From assembly GCA_019239895.1 (NCBI GenBank), contig JAFAZH010000015.1, positions 1 through 64,000 on the forward strand: a stretch of DNA of 64,000 nucleotides, written 5' to 3'. The DNA is from Abditibacteriaceae bacterium. GTDB taxonomy: Bacteria > Armatimonadota > Abditibacteriia > Abditibacteriales > Abditibacteriaceae. Both the position numbers and the translations under genes were made by a program. This document shows positions 25,492 to 35,227 of this stretch, piece by piece (position 1 is the stretch's first letter; every line of letters begins with the position of its first letter). The notes beneath the pieces were generated by a model, which was not told the origin of the DNA, did no database searches, and saw only the letters and a program-made list of their open reading frames with translations.

Positions 25492-28302
25492 TTATTTACC
25501 TTCGCGCAGGTTTTCCTGGCATTGCTGAATGGCAGCGTCTATCCACCAGCGCGTATCATCATTGGCTTTAGCAAGGGCATGTTGCAAGGCAGTTAATGCC
25601 CGCACTGGTTGTTTTGCCAATCCCCTCACTGCCGCTTCCCGAAGTTCATAATTTGTGGCTGCTAAGTCCGTAATATAATGGGCAACCTGTTGGGCCGGAT
25701 CAATATGCACCCATAACGTGGCTACTGCCGGAGTCGGATCAACTTCTAAATTACGGTCAATAGCAGCCACTTGCACTTCATGGCGACCTCCCGGTAGGGC
25801 GTCCAGACGCACAAGGGATACCGTTTGGGGCTTACTCCATTGTCCCTTATCAAGACGCCATTTGAACCATTTAGCACCTAACGTGGGGCTGGAGAAAGAA
25901 AGGGTAAACGAATCTACTGCATTGGCTTTAACTTGCACGCGAGTGGCAGGCGGCATGGAATGCAGCAGCATCGCATAATTATAGGGATCGTCGCCGGTTT
26001 TGAAGAACCTATTGCCTCGGCCATCTACGAAGACCTGGGGCAAATAGTTCGCAGTGAGAAACGGATGATTTTCGCCAGCCGCGAACTGAGGGGCATATAA
26101 ATTACCCCTGATCTTATAGAGTTGCTTGCGCCACAGCAGCCAGACCGTCCCGGTTTTGTCACCGATACGCTTCGACGATTCATTATTAATTTGCTTTATA
26201 AGCTCGCGGGGCACCTCTACTGAGGTGGGATCAGGCACCTTAGCCTCTGGTCGGGGATCGCTTTCATATGCGTGCTTTTGCCAGCCGCTGCCCTCATGCC
26301 ATTGCCAGGTGTCCCCATCCAGATGGACACACAACGCGCCAGAATGGTCGAAAAAGGGTGGGGCGGGCATATCAATAACATGGTCTTTGGAAGTGGGATA
26401 GATTTGCTGTGCACTCCACTTATGCCACACTTTACCATCATAATAGCGCACCTGTTTGATATAAGAACGGTAGCAAATGCGACCATCACGGCTATAATCG
26501 GGGGCCATGAAGGGGTGAATCCTAAATTCAGAGCGGACGCGAGCAAACTGTGGCGGCGCGAGGACGACATAATGGCCATTGACCTCGCGGCGTTGTGCGA
26601 GTAGTGCCTGGTTATAACTTGCAAAGATTTGCCAGGCCACAGGAGCCGGTTTAGCAGGATCAAAAATAGCAGTCTGGCCAAGATTGCTATCGGGGAGCAA
26701 CCAGACCCGCCCCAACTTATCCAGAGCTAACTCACTTGGACTCTCGGCTTTATAGGTCTTGGGCAGCGCATGAGATAGCCATTGCTCGCCATTCCATTCA
26801 TTCAGAGCACGCGCACGGAGTGATAGCATTGCCCATAAATGACGCTGTTTATCTTGCGTGATCCCGACGACCGTTTGGAAAGCACGCACGCGTGGCGAAG
26901 GCTGGAGCGATAGCAAGGCTTGCAGATTAGTTATGGTTTCACGGCCCGGATAGTCAACAGCTACAATGGAACCATCCGGTTCGCTATCAAGTTCTTCTAC
27001 CGACTGTAAAACAAAGCCACGTCGCCAGTCAATGGGGACAACCTTAAGTGCTTGCCGCCCAGCGGTTGGAGTAACTGAGGCCCGCTCAAGTTGGTCATGG
27101 CTGATGAACCAGAGGCCCACGCCGCTACCAGCAACCCATAGACCTGCGCGAGTTTCTAATAAGGGCCGTGTTAAATGCCAGCCCCAGGAAGTATCAGCAT
27201 CCAGACCATCAATGAGCAGTTGCCATTTGCCGCTGTGCAAACGCCAGAGTTGGCCTGTATTAATGGCCGCGTCAGTCGCCTCATTACCCCACCGTGCTCC
27301 GGCCACGACATACCAATTACCCCCGCGCGGCGTGATATATTGAAGATATTTAAAGGCTTTAGGGGCTGGCTCTCGGACGGGCTGCGCTTGCAGAGTCACA
27401 CAGTCAACGCTATAAAGCCCATGCTCATCCACGCCCATCCACACATGCGTCGCATCTTTGGGCGCTATAGTGTCCACCGCAAAGGGGCCTTTGGCTGACC
27501 ATCCTGGAAGTGTCGCATAGCGAGCCATCTTCTGCCCATCCCAGATAAGAAAACCCCGCAGCAGATAGGCATTAGCGCCTTCACTCCAGAAATTCGACCA
27601 AAACCAGGTGTGGCCTTGACCGTCCACAATAGTGCTCAAGTTGTTATAAACTTCTTTGTACAAGGCCGCATTACCCAGGCGCTGTTCCTGGTCGGGTGTA
27701 ATGGAATAGGTGTGTTCAATTGTCCCCGCTTCGGTAACACGGTAGATTTCTTTGTTCTCTATAATGATCCACGCATTATTGTTATCTACAGAAAAAGAGA
27801 CACTATAAGGCTGCGCCCTAAAACTACATAACAGGCGCGAGGTGGTGCCACAATGCTCGCTTAACACATAGCCCATGTCTTGCTGCTCGCCATTGGTGGA
27901 GTCGCTATCCGACAGAGCAGGTTTGGTAGCCGCTTTTCCGATACGTGGAATCTTCTCTCCCACCGCCAGGTTTTTTCCATTCCAGAAACAAACCACTTTG
28001 CCATTAGGTCGTTTCTGCATCGAGATTGTTTCGGCTCCATCTGTAGCCGGAAAGGACTCGTGCTGCCAACTGTTACCTACCTGGTAAAATACTCCCTGCT
28101 GACCAGAGTAGCCGTAATGCCCCCAGACCCGCCCAGTAGCATCACGCATTGTTAACGGCATGGGGGTGGGATCAAAACGTAGTGGCGGCACTGGGGCGGC
28201 CTGTGCCCCAGATAAACCTATCAACGGGTTCAGCATCCATAAGAATACAGCTCGCAGGCATGGTAATACTCCTGTGGATAAAGGACGCATAAAGCTATTC
28301 AC
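25492..28302 (-). CDS. Secreted beta-propeller-like protein with C-terminal Y_Y_Y-type domain
   Basis: The 936 residues begin with a signal peptide (about 1-35, ending GAQAAP). The long middle part is rich in W-containing strands (GHTWFWSNFW, LWAMLSLRARAL, GRVWLLPDSN), as in two-component-regulator propellers. Near residues 810-880 a beta-sandwich reads WFKWRLDKGQWSKP, then LDALPGGRHEVQVAAIDRN, the style of Y_Y_Y domains. The last 55 residues are helical and HEAT-like. No kinase follows. The gene abuts the upstream DUF4139 gene without a gap (GTG directly after TAA), so it is co-translated with it. Function unknown. Confidence 0.6.
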   Translation of the reverse strand: MNSFMRPLSTGVLPCLRAVFLWMLNPLIGLSGAQAAPVPPLRFDPTPMPLTMRDATGRVWGHYGYSGQQGVFYQVGNSWQHESFPATDGAETISMQKRPNGKVVCFWNGKNLAVGEKIPRIGKAATKPALSDSDSTNGEQQDMGYVLSEHCGTTSRLLCSFRAQPYSVSFSVDNNNAWIIIENKEIYRVTEAGTIEHTYSITPDQEQRLGNAALYKEVYNNLSTIVDGQGHTWFWSNFWSEGANAYLLRGFLIWDGQKMARYATLPGWSAKGPFAVDTIAPKDATHVWMGVDEHGLYSVDCVTLQAQPVREPAPKAFKYLQYITPRGGNWYVVAGARWGNEATDAAINTGQLWRLHSGKWQLLIDGLDADTSWGWHLTRPLLETRAGLWVAGSGVGLWFISHDQLERASVTPTAGRQALKVVPIDWRRGFVLQSVEELDSEPDGSIVAVDYPGRETITNLQALLSLQPSPRVRAFQTVVGITQDKQRHLWAMLSLRARALNEWNGEQWLSHALPKTYKAESPSELALDKLGRVWLLPDSNLGQTAIFDPAKPAPVAWQIFASYNQALLAQRREVNGHYVVLAPPQFARVRSEFRIHPFMAPDYSRDGRICYRSYIKQVRYYDGKVWHKWSAQQIYPTSKDHVIDMPAPPFFDHSGALCVHLDGDTWQWHEGSGWQKHAYESDPRPEAKVPDPTSVEVPRELIKQINNESSKRIGDKTGTVWLLWRKQLYKIRGNLYAPQFAAGENHPFLTANYLPQVFVDGRGNRFFKTGDDPYNYAMLLHSMPPATRVQVKANAVDSFTLSFSSPTLGAKWFKWRLDKGQWSKPQTVSLVRLDALPGGRHEVQVAAIDRNLEVDPTPAVATLWVHIDPAQQVAHYITDLAATNYELREAAVRGLAKQPVRALTALQHALAKANDDTRWWIDAAIQQCQENLREGK

Positions 28303-29808
28303 TTAGAACCCATTGCTTATCCAGGAATAATGGACGGTATAGGTAATGGACTTCTCGGCATCTGGCGGCACCTGAACGCGAAATTCCACAGTCGTGCTAT
28401 CAGACTTTAAGAGCGGGTCAGATTTAGCCGTGATCTCCCAATTGCCCCCACGATAGAGATGTTCCACCACCCGCACCTCGACCGGTGCCTTTTTGTGATT
28501 GCGCAGCCTAATCTCGAAGGTTTCATCCGCCCAGCCATTGCGTTGTGGGTCTAACTTGAAGGCGGTTTGTTTGCGCTCTCCCACAACATCAAAGGTATCG
28601 CCCAGATACATGCGCAGGGTCTCATTTTCCGGGGTATGGTCAATGGTGTTTTCCCCGGTAAATTCCAGTTGCCCGTCACTGTCCTTGCGGTAAAAGCGCA
28701 TCCGGCCCTGGGGGAGCGGAATACCCAGGCCATTGTCCACCGTGTTCCTGAACTCGCGCATCGTCCACACCTTCGTGTTTGACTGCGTGCCATAACTGGC
28801 CTCTCGATTGTAATTGGAACGATTGGGGTCAAGCCTGGCCCCATCATAGACATAAACGCGCTGCGACTTGATCTGGTCAGCGCGCACAAATTCCACTTGT
28901 TTGCTCTCCCGGTCACGCAGAGTGGCTGGGCTTTCCACAGTGTAGAGATGATATTCGTCAAAAGTTTTCTGTGTTACTGGCGGCGACTGCGGATACCCTT
29001 CCATCATTCCACCAGAGCTAAATGTTGTGCCGTATGCTCCATTTTGCGGTTGAATTTTATTGACATTACCAGCCATGAGCTTGATGTGGGCATTGTCGAA
29101 AGTCTTGCCGCTCTGGTTATTGAAGGTGACCCAACCGACCATTTGCAAGGTATCGCTTTGTTCGGGCGAGACTAAATTATAATCGGCCTTCCAATTCATG
29201 CCTCCGGTGACATAAGAGAGTTCGGCCTGGAGTGGCCCGGCCTTGTCGCTACGCAAGAGCCAGTTGAGCGTCGGCTTCAAAATCGTATCATCGGGCAAAG
29301 CCGGAAACAGTGGTGTGCCTGGTAAAACAAAGCGCAACTTGCCATCCACTTCGATAATAGGCGAGTTGCTACTATAGCCTGAGTTGTTATAACCGTAACC
29401 GTTATAGTTATATCCCTGGGGGCCAGAGACTTGACCTCCGCTACGAATAATCTTGCCTGGCACAATCTGGCTGTGATCCCCCTGCGACACTAAGAAATCA
29501 ATAGTTTTACCCTCATACAGCGCGAGCAATCTATCTTGAGTCACTGGATCGGCACGATAGTTTTGTTCTAAAATTTGAAGGTTGCGTTGTCCAGTGGGGT
29601 CACGCAAGACAACTGAATCAGGTTCCACCTGGGTCGTCGTGTCTGTAACCTGCACCTGATTATCGCCCTCTTTCAAATCAAGCGGCAGGGTGTCGCGCAC
29701 CACCGCAAAGTTTTGATTGTAAATGGTCAGGGCAGGTGCGGCTTGGCTGGAGCGCACGCTTAACAACACGCCGCTACAGCATAAATAAACCCAATTAATA
29801 CGCCTCAT
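28303..29808 (-). CDS. DUF4139 domain-containing secreted protein (copy 2)
   Basis: This 501-residue protein has a signal peptide ending SSQAAP. The usual N-terminal motif follows, LTIYNQNFAVVRDTLPLDLK, then VEPDSVVLRDP and the LEQNYRADP element. The conserved middle is TLNWLLRSDKAG...LSYVTGGMNWKADYNLV, and the C-terminus is RVVEHLYRGGNWEI. These proteins are mostly beta-sandwiches of unknown function. It is closely related to its upstream neighbour (gap 25 bases), so a tandem duplication is evident. A Tyr/Asn/Gly-rich insert (YNYNGYGYNNSG) near residue 140 differs from the neighbour. Confidence 0.85.
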   Translation of the reverse strand: MRRINWVYLCCSGVLLSVRSSQAAPALTIYNQNFAVVRDTLPLDLKEGDNQVQVTDTTTQVEPDSVVLRDPTGQRNLQILEQNYRADPVTQDRLLALYEGKTIDFLVSQGDHSQIVPGKIIRSGGQVSGPQGYNYNGYGYNNSGYSSNSPIIEVDGKLRFVLPGTPLFPALPDDTILKPTLNWLLRSDKAGPLQAELSYVTGGMNWKADYNLVSPEQSDTLQMVGWVTFNNQSGKTFDNAHIKLMAGNVNKIQPQNGAYGTTFSSGGMMEGYPQSPPVTQKTFDEYHLYTVESPATLRDRESKQVEFVRADQIKSQRVYVYDGARLDPNRSNYNREASYGTQSNTKVWTMREFRNTVDNGLGIPLPQGRMRFYRKDSDGQLEFTGENTIDHTPENETLRMYLGDTFDVVGERKQTAFKLDPQRNGWADETFEIRLRNHKKAPVEVRVVEHLYRGGNWEITAKSDPLLKSDSTTVEFRVQVPPDAEKSITYTVHYSWISNGF

Positions 29809-29833
29809 AGTCTCTCCCTAAAATTTTACTGCC

Positions 29834-31342
29834 TCACCATTTATAATGGACGGTGTAAGTAATAATTTTTTCAGCCTTGGGCGGCACTTGTACGCGAAAT
29901 TCTACAGTGGTGCTATCGGTTTTAAGCGTGGCGTTGGATTTAGCCGTTATCTTCCAATTGAGGCCACGATAAAGGTGTTCTACAACCCGCACTTGCACCT
30001 GCTCTGCCTTATGGTTGCGCAATTTAATCTCAAAGGATTCATCAGCCCAGGCACTACGTTGCTCCCCCACTTTATAGGCTGTCTGCTTGCGTTCTCCCAC
30101 AATATCGAAGGCATCACCGGTGTAGATGCTCAGAGTTTCATCTTTAGGCGTGTGGTCAATCGTGTTCTCCCCGGTAAATTCCAGTTGTCCATTCGTATCA
30201 CGCTGGTAGAAACGAACCCGGCCCTGCGGCAAGGGCAGACCTAAACCATTAGCGGTGCTATTTTTGAATTCGCGCATCACCCACACTCGCGGGTTAGATC
30301 CAGTGCCATAAGAAGGGTCTCGCAATTGGCCGTTATAATAATCAGAGTTACGAATATTTAGCTTCGCACCGTCATAAACATAGATGCGTTGCGACTTAAT
30401 ATCTTCGGCCCGTACAAACTCTACCTGTTTGGTTTCACGGTCGCGCAAAGTCACAGGTCGCACGATGTTGTAGAGATGATATTCATCGAATGCTTTCTCC
30501 GTCACAGTAGGCTCATTTTCCGGCATACTACGTAGGAAACCCATCAGCGCTACAGGTCTAGTGTCTGCTAAAACAGCGTTGAGCTGCACCTTATTGACTT
30601 TACCCGCCATAAGCTTTACACGAGCATTTTCAAAACTCTTCCCACTCTGATTCTTAAATGTCACCCAACCCACCATCTCTAAAACGTCACCTTGTTCAGG
30701 CGATACGATATTATAATCGGCTTCCCAATTCATACCACCAGTGACATAAGAAAGTTCGGCGTTTAGTGGCCCGGCCTGATCCGCATTCAGCGACCAATTC
30801 AGGGTCGGTTTTAGAATGGTATCAGCAGGTAGCGTGGGAAATAACGGTGTACCAGGCAAAGCAAAACGCAGTTTGCCGTCCACTTCAAGGAGAGGCTGAT
30901 TGCTGGCCGCTGAAGGGTTGGAACCGCCATAATTAGAGGATTGGCTGATCGGAATCGCGTAGCCGCTGCGGACAATTTTGCCCCTGACGATCTCTATGCT
31001 ATTCTTATGGGGCACCAGAAAATCAATGGTCTGGCCTTCGTAGAGTGAGAGTAACTTCTCCTGCGTCGCCGGATCAGAGCGATAATTTTGTTCCAGGACT
31101 TGCAACTTGCGCTGGCCTGCCGGGTCGCGCAGCACCACCGAATCCGGCTCAACAAAAGCAGTGGTGTCGTTAACACTAATGTGATTGATGCCCCGTTGCA
31201 AATCCAACGGCACCGTATCGCGCACAACAGCGAAATTCTGGTTATAGATGGTTAGCGCAGGCTCAGCTAAACACCACCGCGCCCATGTGAGAGTAAAGGC
31301 ACCGGCTATAGCGGTAAGCGTTACGCGACTGGCCCGTTTCAT
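29834..31342 (-). CDS. DUF4139 domain-containing secreted protein (copy 1)
   Basis: The 502 residues share the whole architecture with the next gene: a signal peptide ending CLAEP, then LTIYNQNFAVVRDTVPLDLQ, VEPDSVVLRDPAGQ, LSYVTGGMNWEADYN and the C-terminal RVVEHLYRGLNWKI. By eye roughly two thirds of positions are identical between the copies, and most differences lie in the central loop (about 130-150 and 270-300). The gene is in a leftward run of secreted proteins; the upstream neighbour ends 81 bases before it. Confidence 0.85.
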   Translation of the reverse strand: MKRASRVTLTAIAGAFTLTWARWCLAEPALTIYNQNFAVVRDTVPLDLQRGINHISVNDTTAFVEPDSVVLRDPAGQRKLQVLEQNYRSDPATQEKLLSLYEGQTIDFLVPHKNSIEIVRGKIVRSGYAIPISQSSNYGGSNPSAASNQPLLEVDGKLRFALPGTPLFPTLPADTILKPTLNWSLNADQAGPLNAELSYVTGGMNWEADYNIVSPEQGDVLEMVGWVTFKNQSGKSFENARVKLMAGKVNKVQLNAVLADTRPVALMGFLRSMPENEPTVTEKAFDEYHLYNIVRPVTLRDRETKQVEFVRAEDIKSQRIYVYDGAKLNIRNSDYYNGQLRDPSYGTGSNPRVWVMREFKNSTANGLGLPLPQGRVRFYQRDTNGQLEFTGENTIDHTPKDETLSIYTGDAFDIVGERKQTAYKVGEQRSAWADESFEIKLRNHKAEQVQVRVVEHLYRGLNWKITAKSNATLKTDSTTVEFRVQVPPKAEKIITYTVHYKW

Positions 31343-31423
31343 AACTTCATCCTGTGGAAAAGCGCGAGTTAAGTAGGAGGAGTTTAACCCCTTTGCGAAA
31401 GAGAAGTAGAATACCGTGAGGTC

Positions 31424-32338
31424 TCAAGGTATTTTAGAAATCTTCTTCAGGCGTGGCCAATCGGTCTCTTTGATGCGCCCGACATGGCCATCTAAAAACA
31501 ATACGCCTCGCGTGCCATCAGCGGCGGGCTTGGCTTCATAAAAGATAACTATTCCTGCCGCGTTCTGGAAGTTCTCTTGCAACTGCTCAGATAGCATCAG
31601 GTTAGCGCGATAAGGCTCTTGAGTTCCCGGCTGGGTAAATATGCCTGTGTTACGGATATAAGGCTCTAATGCCTTTTTCATCTTGACTGGGTCTTTAAGA
31701 GGCGGCAACAGACCACCGTGATCCATTGCATATTGAGCCAGAGCGGTGCCAATTGCACTGAGATTACCGGTGGATGCATCATCGGTTGGCGGTTCTGGTC
31801 TACCGGGTTGAGGCATCGCCGCTTGCCTTTGGAAGAGTTTCAGGGCATCATTGTGCGCTGCGATTTCCTGATCCAGATCGAAAGCCTGGATGTTGGTTAA
31901 ATTGCCCACCGTGCGCAAGTCCAATAAAGAGAGGGCTATCGGGGTATCAGCAGTCATGGCCTCTGGTGCGGTTGGCATACCACCACGCATCATCTTAGAC
32001 ATTTCCAGCCCCTTAATCTGGGGCCGATAGGCCACCAGATAGGTCGCGCCTCCCATTGTTATGGTTTGGCCTTTAGTGTAAAAAACTCCGCCACTCAACG
32101 CTTCAAACTCGGTGCCTGCCATCATCCAGCCACCCATATCACTCTGCCCGTTTACCGTGATGCGCCGCCAATCACCCTTTAAATCTTTGAGCGTCTGGGC
32201 AATGGGGAAAGCACGCCCCGCCAGGGCATCTTCTACCTTCATGGGAGCAACTTGCTCGTTCTGGCTACAGGCTGGATAGACGATTACTAAGGACATTGCC
32301 AGCACTGCGAGTTTCAGGGAGGATTTCAGAGAAATCAT
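31424..32338 (-). CDS. Secreted protein with C-terminal prepilin-like H-X9-DG cassette (paralogue C)
   Basis: A start at ATG 32336-32338 is preferred because TGGAGACACC precedes it and a signal-like segment follows (MISLKSSLKLAVLAMSLVI, then YPACSQ). This gives 304 residues. The N-terminal domain has LKDLKGDWRRITVNGQ and the strand YTKGQTITMGGATYLVAYRP, shared with the next two genes. The C-terminal 110 residues read LSAIGTALAQYAMDHGGLLP, then the closing FLDGHVGRIKETDWPRLKK. That layout copies the C-terminus of DUF1559 pseudopilins without their N-terminal methylation helix. Function unknown. Confidence 0.6.
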   Translation of the reverse strand: MISLKSSLKLAVLAMSLVIVYPACSQNEQVAPMKVEDALAGRAFPIAQTLKDLKGDWRRITVNGQSDMGGWMMAGTEFEALSGGVFYTKGQTITMGGATYLVAYRPQIKGLEMSKMMRGGMPTAPEAMTADTPIALSLLDLRTVGNLTNIQAFDLDQEIAAHNDALKLFQRQAAMPQPGRPEPPTDDASTGNLSAIGTALAQYAMDHGGLLPPLKDPVKMKKALEPYIRNTGIFTQPGTQEPYRANLMLSEQLQENFQNAAGIVIFYEAKPAADGTRGVLFLDGHVGRIKETDWPRLKKISKIP

Positions 32339-32458
32339 GGTGTCTCCAGTTAATACAATTAATCCAAGCGACAATCGCCACTAAAACTTCTCTTCAGAGA
32401 TAATACAGAAGAGTTAGTCATAACACGATGGTTGATGTACAGTTGGTATAAATTAGAG

Positions 32459-33397
32459 CTATTTAGCTTCTTGTAGCACACGTTGTTGTTGCGCCTTCAT
32501 GTCTTGCTCGAAGGCATCCAGAGCTGGCCCGCTGAGGCGTTGTACATGACCATCTAAATAAAGCACAGCGCGGCTCCCATCGGGGGCACGATTGGCTTCG
32601 GCTAGAATAATGGTCTCGCCTGGTTTGGCAAAATCCCCCAGACTCTTGCCGCGCAAAAACGGGTTGGGTTGATATGCTTCACCCGTCGCAGGATACACAA
32701 ACATCTCATTGGCTTTGACATACGGCAACACGGCTTTCTTGAACGCAGCGGCATCCTTAAGGGGTGGCAATATATTGTTATGATCCTGGGCATACATCAT
32801 GGTGCCAAGCCCTAACTGCTTTAGATTGTTGACTGAAGCGGTGTTCGCAGCCTGGGCGTCTAACGCGCCTGCCTGCCCATTAGCAGCGGCAGCAGGCGTG
32901 TCTGGCAAAGCGGCAACTTTATTATCGGCCAACTCATCTTGCAAGTCGAAAGGCTTAATGTCAATTAGGCTACCCATTGTGCGCTGATTGAGGAGAGAAA
33001 GCACAAGGGGCGTATCAGGCGTTAGCTTTTCCTGCATGGGAGGAACTCGATCTGGCCCCATGCGCATCAGAGACATAAAGTCGGGGCCTTTGATTTTAGC
33101 GCGATAGGCCACAATATAAGTCTCACTACCCACGGTCAGGGTTTGGCCTTTGGTGTAATAAACATCACTGGTCGCCCCGGCTCCCATCATCAGGCGTAGA
33201 AAGCTGCTCATGTCAGCTTGCCCGTTGACTGTCAGGCGTCGCCAATCGCCGTTCAAATCTTTGAGAGTGAGGTTAAGCGGCACCGTCTTGCCAGCCAGCA
33301 CAGTAGGCAGATCAACATTCTGGCTGCGGGCTGGCTGAGCCAACGTCCACGACAGCCCCCATATCAACAACGGCAGTTTCCAGATTGTTCGTCGCAT
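32459..33397 (-). CDS. Secreted protein with C-terminal prepilin-like H-X9-DG cassette (paralogue B)
   Basis: ATG 33395-33397 is the likely start: CAGGAGAG precedes it and the signal peptide MRRTIWKLPLLIWGLSWTLA follows. This gives 312 residues. The N-terminal part has LKDLNGDWRRLTVNGQADM and YYTKGQTLTVGSETYIVAYR. A helical linker follows. The C-terminal cassette is VNNLKQLGLGTMMYAQDHNN, then ILPPLKD and LYLDGHVQRLSG. It is the clearest of the copies, as the LKQLGLG-MMYAQDHN segment matches true DUF1559 prepilins. It lies between two paralogues in the same orientation. Confidence 0.62.
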   Translation of the reverse strand: MRRTIWKLPLLIWGLSWTLAQPARSQNVDLPTVLAGKTVPLNLTLKDLNGDWRRLTVNGQADMSSFLRLMMGAGATSDVYYTKGQTLTVGSETYIVAYRAKIKGPDFMSLMRMGPDRVPPMQEKLTPDTPLVLSLLNQRTMGSLIDIKPFDLQDELADNKVAALPDTPAAAANGQAGALDAQAANTASVNNLKQLGLGTMMYAQDHNNILPPLKDAAAFKKAVLPYVKANEMFVYPATGEAYQPNPFLRGKSLGDFAKPGETIILAEANRAPDGSRAVLYLDGHVQRLSGPALDAFEQDMKAQQQRVLQEAK

Positions 33398-33481
33398 AAT
33401 CAAGCTCTCCTGTTGAGACCTAGGACTTTGATGCTGCACGACACGGAGTTAGTTCAATAATTGGGTTTCGACTCACGTATT

Positions 33482-34672
33482 TCAGGGTATTTTTGAGGCC
33501 CGCTTGACCTGCGGCCATTCGGCTTCCTTGATGCGCTTGACATGACCATCCAGAAACAGCAGTGCCCGGCGGCCATCCGGTGTGGCGTTGGCTTCAAAGA
33601 ACGCGACCATCGCCGCCGGGTTGGTAATGTGCGCCAACTTTTTGATAGACAGCACCGGATTCGGGCGATAGGCTTCCTTCGTTGCAGGATGCACAAAAAC
33701 GGACTCGCTGCCATAGGGTTTAAGTGCGGCTTTGGCCGTCGCCGCATCTTTCATCGGCGGTAGCGTGTCATCGTTATCTTCGATATAGTTTTTGAGTGCC
33801 GCGCCCAACTCCCTGAGGTTATCCATCGAGGCCCCGTTAATGGCATTAGCACGCGCCGCATCTGCATCCACCGGAGGCATGGGCGTCACGGGAGTAATCG
33901 CCTGCGCAGCATTATGGCGAGGGGTGGCAATGGCGGGCGGGGGTGCTGCCGAAGGTGGCTCGTCGGTGCCCGTGGATGCCTTATGCGCTGCATAAGAGCG
34001 GGTCACAAAAGCACGTACTTTGGCCACCTGGTCTTGAAAATTAAAAGGCCGAATATTGCTCATGCTCCCGACCTGGCGCAGGTTCAGCAGGCTCAGGTCA
34101 AGCGTTCTTTCCCGCAGGTAATCCTCTAGAAGTTGCGTCACTTCATCGGGCGTTGGCTCTTTATCGCCTTCTTTAAAAAGCGCCTTAAATTCCTGCGGAT
34201 CAAACTGCGCATGATACGCCACCAGAAATGAATCGTTACCGGTTGTGACCGTCTGGCCTTGCGTAAAATAAACCCCTGGGCCACTGGCCAAAAGGGAAAC
34301 TAAAGTTTGCATCTCTTCATCAGGATCAGTCCGGTTCAGCGTGTTATTCAGTTCACGGCCAATTTTCTTATCAGTCTCAATTTCGGAGCTAATCGTAAGC
34401 TGCCGCCAATTGCCACCCAGGTCTTTGAGCTTGAGGGTCAGGGGCATCGCTTTGCCGGATGTGACATTTTGAATATCACCAGTGCGAGTGTCATTAGCGG
34501 CGGCTTCTTCAGGAGCGTTTTGAGAGTCAGGGGCCGCTGGAGAGTCAGGGGCCGTTTGAGTTTTAGCGGGCGTTTGCGTCTCATCAGGAGCTTCGGTTTC
34601 AGCCGCCAGTACTGGAGCCACTGTCATTAATAGGAGTGAAATTATCGGGGTCGTTTTAAGCCACTGTCGCAT
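33482..34672 (-). CDS. Secreted protein with C-terminal prepilin-like H-X9-DG cassette (paralogue A)
   Basis: The start at ATG 34670-34672 is supported by GGAGAC and by the signal peptide MRQWLKTTPIISLLLMTVAP, then VLAAE. The protein has 396 residues. A Pro/Thr/Asp-rich linker (about 25-60) comes first, then LKDLGGNWRQLTISSE and YFTQGQTVTTGNDSFLVAYHA. A second Pro/Ala linker leads to the cassette, MDNLRELGAALKNYIEDNDD, TLPPMKDA and FLDGHVKRIKEAEWPQVKR. It is the longest of the three tandem copies and first in the leftward block. Confidence 0.62.
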   Translation of the reverse strand: MRQWLKTTPIISLLLMTVAPVLAAETEAPDETQTPAKTQTAPDSPAAPDSQNAPEEAAANDTRTGDIQNVTSGKAMPLTLKLKDLGGNWRQLTISSEIETDKKIGRELNNTLNRTDPDEEMQTLVSLLASGPGVYFTQGQTVTTGNDSFLVAYHAQFDPQEFKALFKEGDKEPTPDEVTQLLEDYLRERTLDLSLLNLRQVGSMSNIRPFNFQDQVAKVRAFVTRSYAAHKASTGTDEPPSAAPPPAIATPRHNAAQAITPVTPMPPVDADAARANAINGASMDNLRELGAALKNYIEDNDDTLPPMKDAATAKAALKPYGSESVFVHPATKEAYRPNPVLSIKKLAHITNPAAMVAFFEANATPDGRRALLFLDGHVKRIKEAEWPQVKRASKIP

Positions 34673-34788
34673 TCTTACGTCTCCTTCATTTCCAATACAG
34701 AGTTGTTCCATATTATGCCACAAGAGAAAGGATGAAGGCGAAAGGATAACAGATGAAAGTTCAAGTGCCACTCTTCCATAGACCAAAC

Positions 34789-34827
34789 CAACAACGCTGC
34801 GAAGCATGATGCTCCACAGCGTTGTTG
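34789..34827. terminator. Hairpin terminator, 11-bp stem
   Basis: Arms CAACAACGCTG (34789-34799) and CAGCGTTGTTG (34817-34827) are exact complements around a 17-base loop. It lies about 30 bases behind the end of the leftward small helical gene and before the next leftward gene. Confidence 0.7.
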
Positions 34828-34855
34828 TTTCTGTCTTACTTTGGTTTTAGGATAG

Positions 34856-35227
34856 CTATTTAAGAGGCCGCAACTCTGACGCAGAGGGCATAGTAGGCTG
34901 GACTGATATGCCACGTTGGACAGTCGCTTCGGGGCGCATCAAGAGTGGGCGCTCCATGCTTTTGGCTAATTCCGTATAAGCCAGCATTTCATCGTTCAGT
35001 TGCCGCAAGCGATCTTTGGCGTCGGAGCACGCCTCACCGCCTAAAAGCATCGCTTGCCGACAGAGGGCAATGGCAGTAGAAAATAAACCACGCGCGGCTT
35101 TAAATCGTTTGAGGCTGGCAGCGATACGGGCTTGTTCACGACAGATTTCAGCTTGTGCCAGACAATCCTGATAGGTTGTGCAATCAGAGGTTGTATTTAC
35201 GACAGTTGCGGCTTGCTTCTTTTTCAT
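34856..35227 (-). CDS. Small helical hypothetical protein
   Basis: The 123 residues begin with MKKKQAATVV. Apart from a proline-containing tail they are one long helical region with a TPR-like pair of helices: CLAQAEICREQARIAASLKR then FKAARGLFSTAIALCRQAML. No signal peptide or membrane segment is visible, so it is probably cytoplasmic. The family is not recognised. It precedes the secreted-protein block but is separated by a terminator-like hairpin. Confidence 0.5.
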   Translation of the reverse strand: MKKKQAATVVNTTSDCTTYQDCLAQAEICREQARIAASLKRFKAARGLFSTAIALCRQAMLLGGEACSDAKDRLRQLNDEMLAYTELAKSMERPLLMRPEATVQRGISVQPTMPSASELRPLK

